Virus record (IMG/VR): IMGVR_UViG_3300022745_000057
Span: 1 to 44,858 of that record
Strand: one strand, 5' to 3'
DNA from: a virus
DNA length: 44,858 bases
Position numbers and translations under genes: made by a program. The notes beneath the pieces are model-generated. The model made no database searches. It saw only the letters and a list, made by a program, of their open reading frames with translations, and was not told where the DNA came from. Positions 1 to 9,000 of this stretch are shown here, one piece after another; the first letter of the stretch is position 1; each line of letters begins with the position of its first letter.

Positions 1-336
1 GCTGGCTTCACCAGTGGCGTCAAGGGCGTTCCGATTATCGGGCCGTCGATGCTGGGCGGCCTCGAGGCGGTCAAGGGCACCGTACAGGGGCGCTCGCCGG
101 AGGACGTCAAGGCGACCGACGCTGCGCAGATGGAGCAGTACCCTGTCGCGGCCGGCATCGGCGAGGCGGCGGGCATCGCCGCGCCGTTCCTGATTGGCGG
201 CATGCTCCCCGCGACGGCGCGTCTTCTCGGCATCGAAAGCGCGGCACAGACAGTGCCGGAGATGGCGGTCGGCGGGATCGGGCAGGGTGTCATCTCATCG
301 GCCGACAAGGCCGCCCGCGGACGCGGCTGGCTATAG
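1..336 (+). CDS. C-terminal end of a large virion protein (partial)
   Basis: The reading frame is open from the first base of the window and ends at TAG 334-336, so only the last 111 residues are present. The segment is rich in Gly and Ala with two hydrophobic stretches (around residues 55-72 and 90-100) and ends in a short basic tail (AARGRGWL). Such Gly/Ala-rich amphipathic C-termini are common in large phage internal virion or ejection proteins, but no catalytic motif is visible. It is on the same strand as the structural module at the far end of the window, so it probably closes the late operon. The stop codon lies inside the end of the convergent gene at 331-453. The virion assignment is inference. 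Confidence 0.5.
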   Translation, partial: AGFTSGVKGVPIIGPSMLGGLEAVKGTVQGRSPEDVKATDAAQMEQYPVAAGIGEAAGIAAPFLIGGMLPATARLLGIESAAQTVPEMAVGGIGQGVISSADKAARGRGWL

Positions 337-453
337 CCGGCGCAGCCACATGATGACCGCCACGATGACGATGATCATGATGAGACGCACAATCCAGGCT
401 TTCGGCGAATCGCGGCGCGGCGACGGATGGTTGAGCCAGGTCCAGAAGCTCAT
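331..453 (-). CDS. 40-aa single-pass membrane protein
   Basis: A 40-codon gene starting at ATG 453. The start overlaps the stop of the upstream gene as ATGA (450-453), which indicates translational coupling and supports this very short gene. Residues 1-20 are polar with Pro and Arg. Residues 21-37 form a hydrophobic helix rich in Ile, Val and Met, followed by WLRRL, so the C-terminus is probably cytoplasmic. It is the last gene of the long leftward operon and follows the lysis genes, so a role in lysis is possible. Its stop TAG (complement of 331-333) and the stop of the convergent plus-strand gene (334-336) share the palindrome CTATAG. Confidence 0.55.
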   Translation of the reverse strand: MSFWTWLNHPSPRRDSPKAWIVRLIMIIVIVAVIMWLRRL

Positions 454-569
454 TTGATCACCGACACGATTTTCAGCAGCACGGCGAGAAAGACCGGCGG
501 TTTGGTCAGGGCCAGGGTCAGGGCTGCGCCGAAGCCCATGCTGGCCAGAGTGAGCAGAACAACCCGCAT
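450..569 (-). CDS. 39-aa membrane protein
   Basis: Starts at ATG 569, overlapping the upstream stop as TGATG, and ends overlapping the next start as ATGA. It is almost entirely hydrophobic: residues 2-18 (VVLLTLASMGFGAALTL) and 23-37 could form one kinked or two short membrane helices around a Lys-Pro-Pro. No family is recognised. The position directly after the holin-like genes suggests a lysis accessory or antiholin, but this is inference from context and hydropathy. A longer frame exists upstream of this ATG (to 665), but it runs through the neighbouring gene and was not chosen. Confidence 0.55.
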   Translation of the reverse strand: MRVVLLTLASMGFGAALTLALTKPPVFLAVLLKIVSVIK

Positions 570-994
570 CACGGGTAGACGACGGTGACGGTCAACCACA
601 GCGGGTTGCACCTGTGTATGAACCGAAGGCGGATATCGTCGAGCTTGTCGGCGCCGGTGAACCATTCGCGCGAGACCTGTAAGCCTGTCCCGCGGGTGGT
701 CAGCCGGTTCTCGGAGCCCGCGATAGGCTCAAACTCGATCGGAATACCGTGCCGGTCCATGGCGACGCCGACAATCTCGCAATCGCGGTTCTTGGTATAG
801 CGCATGCGCGCGACAAGGCCGTTATCGACGGCGCGCTGTTCGATGAAGGTGATTTTCGATGTGACGGGCGCGAGCGTTCCGTCGATCGGCGGCATCAGCG
901 GGCCGTAGACAGGGATCATGGCAATGATCAGCAACACGATCATGACGGGCCAGGTCCAGGTGAACTGGACCGCAAACTTAGCCGTGGGGGACAC
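569..994 (-). CDS. 141-aa membrane-anchored protein of unknown function
   Basis: Residues 15-36 are a strong transmembrane helix (VMIVLLIIAMIPVYGPL). A soluble domain of about 100 residues follows, containing two Cys residues (NRDCEI and HRCNP) that could pair if the domain is periplasmic. The start at 994 overlaps the end of the upstream holin-like gene (978) by 17 bases. I do not recognise a family. A single N-terminal helix with an exported domain, placed between a holin-like gene and small membrane genes, would fit a lysis-timing protein, but nothing in the sequence proves it. Confidence 0.55.
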   Translation of the reverse strand: MSPTAKFAVQFTWTWPVMIVLLIIAMIPVYGPLMPPIDGTLAPVTSKITFIEQRAVDNGLVARMRYTKNRDCEIVGVAMDRHGIPIEFEPIAGSENRLTTRGTGLQVSREWFTGADKLDDIRLRFIHRCNPLWLTVTVVYP

Positions 995-1199
995 CCGCCA
1001 AACCTCCGCTCACGACGAACGCAATTGCCGCGCCGCCTATCCCGGATACCATAAGCCACGTCAGTCGGGAAAGCACCACTTCGATCTTGGTGAGCCGGGC
1101 CTCGATGGCTTCGTCGGTCGCCGATTTGACCGCCTGCTGGCGCTCAACGACGGTCACACGATCCCGCAGGGCCTCAAACGCAGCGTCAGTCACCGGCAC
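978..1199 (-). CDS. Holin-like protein with coiled coil and one TM helix
   Basis: A 73-residue protein with a GTG start at 1199; a G-rich stretch (GGGGG) lies six bases upstream as a weak ribosome site. Residues 5-45 form an amphipathic heptad-rich helix (FEALRDRVTVVERQ, then EARLTKIEVVLSRL). Residues 47-67 are a transmembrane helix with small residues (SGIGGAAIAFVVSGG). This coiled coil plus a C-terminal helix resembles XhlA-type haemolysin/holin accessory proteins. It lies next to the spanins and endolysin, which supports a lysis role. A second GTG two codons downstream is an alternative start. Which membrane protein of this cluster is the true holin cannot be decided. Confidence 0.55.
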   Translation of the reverse strand: MPVTDAAFEALRDRVTVVERQQAVKSATDEAIEARLTKIEVVLSRLTWLMVSGIGGAAIAFVVSGGLAGVPHG

Positions 1200-1241
1200 T
1201 TAGACCCCCACATCGCTCCACCCTTCCCGGTCGCGCGCCGG

Positions 1242-1442
1242 TCAGGGTGCTTTCCACGCACACAGGCGCTCGCCCGTGCGATTGACGGTGACGATCTGTT
1301 CCTTCTCGCCGCGCGTCAAGCGCGTAGAAGCACTATGATCGAGCAGGATCGGACCGACCGAGCAGGGCAGCCCGAGCGGGATCGGAGAGGTGGCGCAGCC
1401 GGCGAGCGGCAGCAAGATCAGCAGGCACAGGGCACGGCTCAT
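1242..1442 (-). CDS. Outer-membrane spanin lipoprotein (Rz1-like)
   Basis: A 66-residue protein with a classic lipoprotein signal: Met-Ser-Arg, a hydrophobic core (ALCLLILLPL) and the lipobox LAGC with Cys16. The mature part is about 50 residues and includes two further Cys (CSVGP and LCAWK) and a short conserved-looking segment, RGEKEQIVTVN, of the kind seen in small phage lipoproteins. Its ATG (1442) overlaps the stop of the i-spanin-like gene as ATGA. That is the usual arrangement of an adjacent spanin pair, which disrupts the outer membrane at the last step of lysis. Mature Rz1 proteins are usually Pro-rich and this one is less so. Confidence 0.65.
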   Translation of the reverse strand: MSRALCLLILLPLAGCATSPIPLGLPCSVGPILLDHSASTRLTRGEKEQIVTVNRTGERLCAWKAP

Positions 1443-1753
1443 TTGCGACTCCAGCGGTCAACTTCGGTATCGAGTTTGGCATCCGGCAGGGCCTCGACCT
1501 TCTTTTCGATCTCGCCGTGGACTTCCTCGGCCTTGTCGAGCGCCTTTTCTTCCTCGGCACGGCGGTCCGTGTAGCCCTGCTGCTTCGCCCGGTTGAGCAG
1601 GATCGCTCCGCCCACGACAGCGCCGCCGGCGAGGATGTAGCGCCAGTAGGTGCGGAAGAAGGCCAGCAGCACGGCGACGAGCACCGCGGCGATCAGTCCC
1701 TTGAGCCACCACGGAATCGTGATGTCGATGAAGTGCCAGAGAATGTCCAGCAT
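1439..1753 (-). CDS. Inner-membrane spanin (Rz-like)
   Basis: Start chosen at ATG 1753, which overlaps the endolysin stop as TGATG; a longer frame upstream runs antiparallel-like through the endolysin gene and is not credible. The 104-residue protein has hydrophobic segments at about 13-32 and 37-53, separated by a basic FRTYWRY loop. A charged helix of about 45 residues follows, with Glu/Lys heptads (AEEEKALDKAEEVHGEI). N-terminal membrane anchor plus periplasmic coiled coil, followed directly by a lipoprotein gene, is the Rz/Rz1 pattern. The second hydrophobic segment is unusual for an i-spanin. Confidence 0.6.
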   Translation of the reverse strand: MLDILWHFIDITIPWWLKGLIAAVLVAVLLAFFRTYWRYILAGGAVVGGAILLNRAKQQGYTDRRAEEEKALDKAEEVHGEIEKKVEALPDAKLDTEVDRWSRK

Positions 1754-2493
1754 CAGACCGGCCTCATGCGCTTGATGACGAAAAAGTAAATGCCGAGCGC
1801 GACGGCGACAACCAACACAGCGGCCAACGCATATTGCACCGGGCCGTTCCCGGACGCCACGGCGCCCGCCGCCGACACGGCGCCTGTTGCCGTGGTGATC
1901 GCCTCTGGCGTCACCCACGACGGCGCGTCTTTGACCGGCACAGCACCTTGCTGCGCCTCCATGGCAGCGGGCGCCGGGACTGGATCAAGGCGCGTCGACA
2001 CCGATGGCGTCGCGCCGCCCGCCGACCAATAGGCCGCTTCCTCGCTGCGCCGCTTCACCAGACCCGGTGACGCGACGAGCTTGCCGCCGATATGCGTCTT
2101 GGTCCACTTCATCAGCTCGGCGGGGACGGCGGCGTATTGCCCGGCGTTGAGCTTCTTGAGCAGGGTCGACGTGCGCAGCGCCCCGACGCCGGCGTTGAAG
2201 GCGAAGGACACGAGCGTACCGAACTGATGATCGTTGAGCGGCACTTTGACGAGACTGTTGACGGCGTTCACCGCCGTCTGCAGATCGCGCTGCAGCAGCG
2301 CGTCGGCCTGAGCGCGGGTGATGACGAGGCCGGGTTTCACGTCGGGGCCGACATGGCCGACGCCGATGGTTAGCGTGCCGCGCACCGTATCGCCGGGCTT
2401 GACGGCCTTTCCAGTCGCGTCATCGTAAGCATGGAGCACGACGCCCTCCCATTCCTCGATCTTGGCAATCGTCTCCTGGGTGAGTACGCCCAT
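1753..2493 (-). CDS. Endolysin, GH24 lysozyme with C-terminal membrane anchor
   Basis: Residues 5-155 match the phage lysozyme family (GH24, T4 lysozyme type), which cleaves the beta-1,4 bond between N-acetylmuramic acid and N-acetylglucosamine. The catalytic triad pattern is visible: Glu16 in EWEG, Asp24 or Asp25 in AYDD, and Thr42 in TIGVGH. NAGVGALRTSTLL and LVKRRSEEAAYW are further family signatures. A Pro/Ala-rich linker (about 165-215) leads to a clear C-terminal transmembrane helix (about 219-241) ending in KRMRPV. Most phage lysozymes are about 150-170 residues and lack this tail; anchored ones usually carry an N-terminal SAR signal instead. The start at 2493 has GAGGA eight bases upstream. 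Confidence 0.85.
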   Translation of the reverse strand: MGVLTQETIAKIEEWEGVVLHAYDDATGKAVKPGDTVRGTLTIGVGHVGPDVKPGLVITRAQADALLQRDLQTAVNAVNSLVKVPLNDHQFGTLVSFAFNAGVGALRTSTLLKKLNAGQYAAVPAELMKWTKTHIGGKLVASPGLVKRRSEEAAYWSAGGATPSVSTRLDPVPAPAAMEAQQGAVPVKDAPSWVTPEAITTATGAVSAAGAVASGNGPVQYALAAVLVVAVALGIYFFVIKRMRPV

Positions 2494-2497
2494 CGTG

Positions 2498-4852
2498 CTA
2501 TCCTCGCTGGGGGAAGGCCACGACCCTCCCGGATGATGCGACCTGGCGTGACACCGGGCCGTTCCTGAGCACCTCTGCTACCACGTTTGCGGGGTCTTTG
2601 AAAATATCCGGCGCGACACGCCCGATGACGCGCAAGGCGCGCATGCGCCCATCGATCCGGACGCGATCCGTATGACCCTTCGGCACCATGCGCGAGCGGC
2701 GCGTCAGCATGCGTTCGGCCATGCGCTGCCAGTCGTCGGGGACCTCGACGGCGTTCTCGGCCAGATAGTCCTCGATGCGCAAGATGATCTGCTCCTTGAC
2801 AACGAGCGTATCGGCGATGCCGTGCAGCGCCCAGGCAAAGGCGCGGTCCAGATCGGAGGCGCCGGCCTCGACCATCTCGGCCTTGGCGGCGGTCATAGGC
2901 GGCGCGATGTAGGGGTTGTAGGTGCTCAGATCCATCGCCCTGAGCGCCGCGACGAAGGCGCCGATATTGGCACGGTCGCGCCGCCAGGCGTGGAACTGCG
3001 CCCAGTATTCGGCGGGCATTGGCTGGCCGTTCTCGAGCACGGCAATGCGCCGGTCATTGGCGGGGATGACGAAGGCGTCGGCGTGGTTGGTGGCGATGAA
3101 GATCGAGGCGTAGGTTCTTTCGCGGGTGTTCTTGACGCCCTTGCGCTTGATATGGAGATTGCGCGTCGCGGGGTCGACGACCGTTTTCAGGTGCTCGTAG
3201 GCGTTGCTGCGCACCTGCCATGAGGTGAGGCCGCCGGTCGCTTCCTTGGCCTCGTCGACGACGACCAGCAGGCTGTTGCTCTGCCATTCATTGTACTGGC
3301 TTTGCGTGCCCTGCCCGACAAGCGTCGGAAAGTCGACGGGCGCGACATAGTCGTCACCGAAGATATCGGTCATCAGGGCGATCAGCGACCCGCGACCCGT
3401 GCCGTAGGAATCGCGGGCCACCATGATGACGGCGGGGCCCGGAACTTCCGGATGCTGGACCTTATAGGACAGCCACTGGAGAAAGAATTGCCGCTCTTCG
3501 GCGATCGGCAGGAGGTTGGCGATCATGGCCAGCCCGACGCTGGCGTCGCCGCCGGCGGCGAACTGCATCGGGCGGTAGGTGTTGACGTGCAGCACGCCGT
3601 TCTCGGTGTAGAGCGGTCCTGGCCGGTCGGGGCGCATCTGCATGGTCGCGGCGGTCAGGCGGCGATGATGCTCGCGCCAGAGATCGGACAGGCGCGTCAC
3701 GACGTCGCCGCCCTTGGGTCCTTGCTTGACCTCGCGGAAGGGCGCCAGCGTGTCGTGCAGCGCCCCCATCTTCTGCGTCAGGAAAGGCTGGCCCAGATCG
3801 CAGACAAGGCTGTCGTTCTCGACATAGACGTAGCGCTGCAACGCGATCGCCAGATTGGTGTCGAGCGGCCAGAGCGGGTCCATCCGCAAATCTTCGATCA
3901 CGACAGGTTCGGGCGCTTCGACTTCCGGAAATCGCTCAGCGAGCAGCGCGCCGAGCTTGGCGGTCGCGGCGTCGATGTCCTCATCCTTCATGAAGTGCGA
4001 TGTGTAGGTGCCGTGATCCGAGAGGCACAGATTGTCGTTGACGAGGCTGGCCATGCCCGCCCAGCTGCCGCCGGTCGGGCGCAGCGCGTCGACCTTGCAG
4101 CGCAGCACCTCGTCCTCCGGCGCGTGCCGCAGGGCGTCGATGATCTCGACGACGCTCATCTCGCCCATGTCCTGGACGTCGAAGACCATGTCGGGCGTCA
4201 GGTCGTAGACGTGGCTATAGCCGGCGTCCGTGCCGCCACCGGGGCTGCGGCGCTCAAGGCCGCGATCGGTGAAGAACGCCGTGCAGAAGTCGCGGATCGC
4301 GTCGACCTGCGCGCGGCTGATCTCGGGCAGATCCATATAGGACGCGTCGAGCAGCGATTTCTCCGGCCAGCTATAGGCCGTGTTCGCATCGCGCTGGCCG
4401 TAGGCGGCGAACTGACAGCCGGCGCCAAGGATCTCGACGGCGAAGCCCTTGTGGTCCTCGGCGGCGCCGGGGGGCATGAAGTGCCCTGTCGTGCGCTTGC
4501 CGATCTTTTCCGCCGTACGGTAGACCCACAATTCGCGCGGCGGCATGCCGACGCGGACAAAGGGCGACTCGGCGACGAGCCCTTCGGCGACGACAGCGTC
4601 GAGCAGATCGTTGAGCAAATCCTTGTCGTCAATGTCCCAATCGAGGGCCACCACGTCGCCGCAACGGATGCCGGTGTCGAGAAAGGATTTGGAGCGCGCC
4701 CATTCTTTCGACTGGATGATCTCGGGCGTGACCTCAAGCGTGCTCCACTCGCGGATCAGGCACATTTTCCGTTGGTTGGCGAGCGGCGTGAAGCCGTTGT
4801 GGTAGAGCTTCAGGCGCAGCGCCGTGCGGTCTTTGTGGGCGTCGATTGTCAT
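2498..4852 (-). CDS. Bifunctional primase-helicase (prim-pol / SF3 helicase)
   Basis: A 784-residue replication protein. The N-terminal part resembles archaeo-eukaryotic-type prim-pol primases, with a metal-binding acidic pair in ALDWDID (Asp71, Asp73) and a later GAGCQFAAYG segment. The C-terminal part is a superfamily 3 / P4-type helicase. Its Walker A-like loop is YGTGRGS at about residues 483-489, Walker B is LLVVVDEAKE, motif C is IFIATNHADAF near 594, and NDRR provides an Arg finger. It would synthesise primers and unwind the fork for the phage family A polymerase. It overlaps the methyltransferase gene upstream by ATGA and lies four bases before the endolysin, so replication and lysis genes share a transcript. 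Confidence 0.8.
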   Translation of the reverse strand: MTIDAHKDRTALRLKLYHNGFTPLANQRKMCLIREWSTLEVTPEIIQSKEWARSKSFLDTGIRCGDVVALDWDIDDKDLLNDLLDAVVAEGLVAESPFVRVGMPPRELWVYRTAEKIGKRTTGHFMPPGAAEDHKGFAVEILGAGCQFAAYGQRDANTAYSWPEKSLLDASYMDLPEISRAQVDAIRDFCTAFFTDRGLERRSPGGGTDAGYSHVYDLTPDMVFDVQDMGEMSVVEIIDALRHAPEDEVLRCKVDALRPTGGSWAGMASLVNDNLCLSDHGTYTSHFMKDEDIDAATAKLGALLAERFPEVEAPEPVVIEDLRMDPLWPLDTNLAIALQRYVYVENDSLVCDLGQPFLTQKMGALHDTLAPFREVKQGPKGGDVVTRLSDLWREHHRRLTAATMQMRPDRPGPLYTENGVLHVNTYRPMQFAAGGDASVGLAMIANLLPIAEERQFFLQWLSYKVQHPEVPGPAVIMVARDSYGTGRGSLIALMTDIFGDDYVAPVDFPTLVGQGTQSQYNEWQSNSLLVVVDEAKEATGGLTSWQVRSNAYEHLKTVVDPATRNLHIKRKGVKNTRERTYASIFIATNHADAFVIPANDRRIAVLENGQPMPAEYWAQFHAWRRDRANIGAFVAALRAMDLSTYNPYIAPPMTAAKAEMVEAGASDLDRAFAWALHGIADTLVVKEQIILRIEDYLAENAVEVPDDWQRMAERMLTRRSRMVPKGHTDRVRIDGRMRALRVIGRVAPDIFKDPANVVAEVLRNGPVSRQVASSGRVVAFPQRG

Positions 4853-5997
4853 TCGGCGGCCTGCATCTTCTCAGCCACACGCGATTCCGCCGCAGCGATC
4901 CGCGCGTCGGCGATGTCGAAATAGCCTGCGTCCATTTCGATCCCGATGAAATTGAAGCCTTCCAGCACGGCACCGCGTCCGGTACTACCGCTGCCCATGA
5001 ACGGGTCGAGCACCGTGCCGCCAGGCGGCGTGACAAGGCGGCACAGATAGCGCATGAGGTCGGTCGGTTTCACGGTGGGGTGCGTATTCTTGTAGGCGGT
5101 TGTGCGCCCTTCGCTGATGCTGGACGGCTTGCCGCTCGTGCCGTTGGCCGTCGCGAAGGTGACGACCGGCTTTTCTTTGGTCGTCATGCCGTCGTCGCGG
5201 TCAGCTTTGCTAGCCTTGGCGCAATAAAAATAGCGCGCGGCGGAACCGGTTGAACCTGCGTGGCCTTTTTCATCACGCAATTCGAATTTGCCGAAGGCGT
5301 TTTTGGTCTTCGGTTCATTCCGATGGCCGTTGAATGTTCCGACAGTAGTTACCGGGAACGCCTCAACGACCTCGTCGCTGCCGTCGTGGATGACGTTAGC
5401 AGGCCAGCGCCCAACCGGGTCATAGTTGTCTCGGTCTTTGTCGTATTTGCCAAAGACCTGATTGGTCATAGGGCCGCTACCGAAATCCGCGTGCTGGTTC
5501 TTCGTTTTGGCCTCTTGCTCATCGGCTTTTCCGGCGAACGACACACGGCATCCATCGATATTCAGCGCCCCGACGCCATACGCCGCGAGGTTCGCTGGCA
5601 CCGTGCCGATCAGCGGCTTGCGCGCCATGACAATCGGTTCATGCGCGGGCTTGAGGGCGGTGCCCCAGCCTTCCCAGTCACCGTCTTGGTTGGACGATTT
5701 CGGAAAGCCGCTGCCGTATATCCACATGATCTGGTCGCGGATTTCAAAGCCTGCGTCCTCGATGGCAACGGCCATGCGATGATAGGTTCGTGACCCGCCG
5801 AAGCTCAGCAAATGACCACCGGGCTTGAGCACGCGCAGGACTTCCCGCCAGATGTCGGCACCCGGAACATCATAGTCCCAATGCTTGCCCATGAAGGCGA
5901 GCCCGTAGGGCGGGTCGGCGACGACGCTATCGACGGAATTGTCCGCCAGCTCCTTGAGGACAACGCGGCAATCGCCCTCGATCAGTTCAACGGTCAT
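4849..5997 (-). CDS. DNA methyltransferase, beta-class N4-cytosine/N6-adenine
   Basis: A 382-residue amino-methyltransferase. Motif IV DPPY is at residues 28-31, near the N-terminus, and motif I is DPFMGSGSTG at 331-340, followed by GIEMD (motif II). This IV-then-I order is the beta class of S-adenosylmethionine-dependent DNA methyltransferases. RVLKPGGHLLSFGG is the usual strand after motif IV. The central region (about 120-300) would hold target recognition. No restriction endonuclease is adjacent, so it is best read as a solitary enzyme that protects phage DNA or alters host methylation. The start at 5997 follows the exact leader box GAAAGGAACC (6002-6011). Target sequence and base specificity cannot be read from the sequence. 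Confidence 0.85.
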   Translation of the reverse strand: MTVELIEGDCRVVLKELADNSVDSVVADPPYGLAFMGKHWDYDVPGADIWREVLRVLKPGGHLLSFGGSRTYHRMAVAIEDAGFEIRDQIMWIYGSGFPKSSNQDGDWEGWGTALKPAHEPIVMARKPLIGTVPANLAAYGVGALNIDGCRVSFAGKADEQEAKTKNQHADFGSGPMTNQVFGKYDKDRDNYDPVGRWPANVIHDGSDEVVEAFPVTTVGTFNGHRNEPKTKNAFGKFELRDEKGHAGSTGSAARYFYCAKASKADRDDGMTTKEKPVVTFATANGTSGKPSSISEGRTTAYKNTHPTVKPTDLMRYLCRLVTPPGGTVLDPFMGSGSTGRGAVLEGFNFIGIEMDAGYFDIADARIAAAESRVAEKMQAAE

Positions 5998-6039
5998 AGG
6001 CGGTTCCTTTCAGGTGTGGCCCGCGGGGGCCGGGGCAGT

Positions 6040-9000
6040 CTAGGCTGATTTGGTGTAGTACCAGGAGGTCGAGACTTCGGCCGCTAAAGGCAGTCCTTCG
6101 GTCCAATCCCAGCCCCTGACCATAGTTTCGTGCAGGCGTTCTGCAAAGGCCCCAGCGCTAGTCTCGTCGACCTCGCCGCCTACTTCATCATGTGTGTGGA
6201 GGACGATTTGGGCCTCTTTCTCCTCAACATCTAGCCGCACCAAGGTCTGGCGAAGAATCGACGCCGCCGTGGCCTGCGTGCAGTTGTGAACAAGGAACGG
6301 AACGCCGTCGCTATCAAACACCGTAAAGCGGTTGCGCGGGCCGCAGTTGAGCAGATCGTAGACTTTTACCGATACCGGTTGTCGTAGGCCGGGGGTAAGA
6401 ATAGCTCGCTCGTCGCCCAGCCGTGGTCCAGTCTGTAAAGCAGCGTCGTCACGCCTATCCCGCTCACTTCCGAGGCTTCGATTACCAGCATGCGGCCCTT
6501 CGGCGTGTCGACCATCCGGTTCTGTCGGGTGTTCCGCATCTGCTCGCGTCGAGTCGCCCAATAGCAGTTCGTCGGTTCGTAACTCCCGTGGTTGTTCGAC
6601 CGCTCGATCTGAAGCCCCGATCGATAGGTCGGGCCCATATCGGTCCAAAAGGTCTCGAACGATTGTAGCCACTGGGGGCAGACCGTGATCCCGCGCCCAC
6701 CGTAGTTCTTCCACGCCTGATGGGTTGGTAGGGTACAACGATCGACCATTGAGCGCCACACCGAGTATGCCGGATGTTGAGACATACCGTGGGAACGACG
6801 CGCGGCCGCTCGCAGCTCCTTGGTTCTGCAACCACAGTTTGTAGGCGACGGCTTTCGATTGCTCCTGAAGCCATCGGTAGGCACCTCCAATTCTCTCCCG
6901 CAAACGCAGCGCGCCCACCAAATGGCCTTTTTGCCGTGGCCCGCCGTCCGATCTGAAGGTTTCAGCATCGTTAGGAAGCCAAACGTCTGCCCGGTCATAT
7001 CGCGAACAATCTTCCGCTTTTTTCCAGCCATCTACGATCCTCACCAAGTGATCGGGGGTCAAACGAACACCCCACTTATCGATGACCGGCTGAATGCCTT
7101 TCAGGATTAGCTTGGAGTGCGGAACCCATTCAATACCGTCCCACAATAGGTCGGTCCCTTGAACCATGTCAAGGCGAACAATACCGCGCCTCGTAAGAAC
7201 CGGGGTATCGCCGGCCAAACAATTCTCAATCTGGAGCCCGTCCCACAGGTGCCGGTAGCCCATACCGTTCAGATAAGTTATCGCGTCCTGCATTTTACCG
7301 AACTTCTCCACTCGAGAAATCTTGGCTTTTGGATACACGATAGGTCGCCCATCTGGCAGGTACGCGACCAATGTCCCGCCCATCAGACCAGGTACAAACT
7401 GGTATTGGATACGCCCAGCTTTCAACATATCGCCGGGCTGGCGCATCGCCGAGAACGCGGCCTCTTCGCACTTCACGCCAAACCGCTTGTTCCAGCGGTT
7501 ACGGTCGCGCCAGCCGTCGACCCACGTCTTGGCTTCTTCGTTCGACAGCCGGATGCCGTAATTCTTGGCCATCGCCTTGAGCGCACCGACCGAGCCGCGG
7601 AAACCCAGCGACAGCACCATGACCTTACCGCCCTGGCGGTACGCCTTCGCTTCCGGGTCGCCGTTCATATAGCGCTCCCAGAGCACGTCCGGGTAGACCT
7701 TGAACACCTGCGCGGCGTTCAGCACGTAAACGTCCGGTTTGGTCTTGTCGACGTCGCTCTCACGGAACGGCACCAGTACCGCCTCCTCGGCGTCGCGCGT
7801 CGCGGCGAGCCACGGCGTCACGCGCGCCTCGATCGCGGACCAGTCGCCCCAGACCAGCAGCTTGCCCATCGGCGCGATAAAGGTCGGGCGGATCAGCTTG
7901 GCGAGGACAGACGACACCGGCCCGATCTCGCGCAGCTTCTCTATAGGTACGTTAGCTGCGACCAGATCAAGTACATCTAGCTCATTCTTCAAGTAATCAC
8001 GCGGCAAATTGTGTATCTGTGTTCCGCGGGAACTATAGCGCCCCGTTTGCCCCGCGCCGTTAAATACATACGAGCCAGTAAGTCTACCGTCTACACTTTG
8101 GTCGAGGATCTTCTGGAACTTCAACGCCGACGACGACCGGCCAAATTGAAGAACTTCGATCAGATCGATGACCTCGTCCGCCGGCGGCGTATCGCTCGTC
8201 TGGAATTCTTCCAGCAAACGCGTCATGATCGTCTTGTCGCCGGTGAGATTGGTGACGTACCCCTCGTCGTCGCGCTTCTTGACCATCAGTTCGGCGAGGT
8301 CGTCAGGCAGCCGATCGTAGACCCACTGGTTGATCTGGGCGGTGAAGCTCGGGCCGGCGATGGCGCCGCCAGTGATTTCCTTGACGCGCTCGACGACATA
8401 GGCGGCCTCCTCGACATGGTAGGTCGCCGCGCCGGCGCACACGTCGAGATCGGCGAGCATACCGCGGTCATTGATCTTCTCGGAGACCCAGTATTCCGCC
8501 CACTCCTGCGCGTCCAAGGGCCGCGTGCACTTCCACACGTCGCGCATCAATTCCGTATCCTGCACGGAATAGTCGAGATAGAGCGCCCAGGCGTCGATGG
8601 CCGTCTGCACGGCCTTCTCGCGTGAATAGCCCTTGGCCATCAGCGCCGCAATGTCGGCGGGCGCGCCGGGCAGCGGCTGGGCCGCGTCGGCGAAACGCTT
8701 CATGATCGCCTTGCCGCCAATGGTTTTGGTGCCGAGCCCCAGTGCCCGTCCGGCGAAATCGAGGCCGCCCGGAAGATTCGATGCCTGCGCTTGGGCCTGG
8801 TTGTCCAGGACACGCTCGAGCGGCAAATGCGGGAAACCATAGTCCGGCGTCGCGATCTGCTGCCATACATTTCGGTCAAACGCCGCGTTGTGTGCGACGA
8901 CATAGCCGTCGGGCTGTTCAAGATGCGCTCGGATGTCGTGCGGGGCCGGCCCGTGCGCGAACATCCGGTTGTAGACGTAGGCCCATACATCGACGTTCAG

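Noticed and set aside
3302-4924. 540-codon open frame on the plus strand
   Set aside because: It lies antisense to the primase-helicase gene, has a His/Arg/Asp-rich shadow composition and no domain; long antisense frames are expected in GC-rich DNA.
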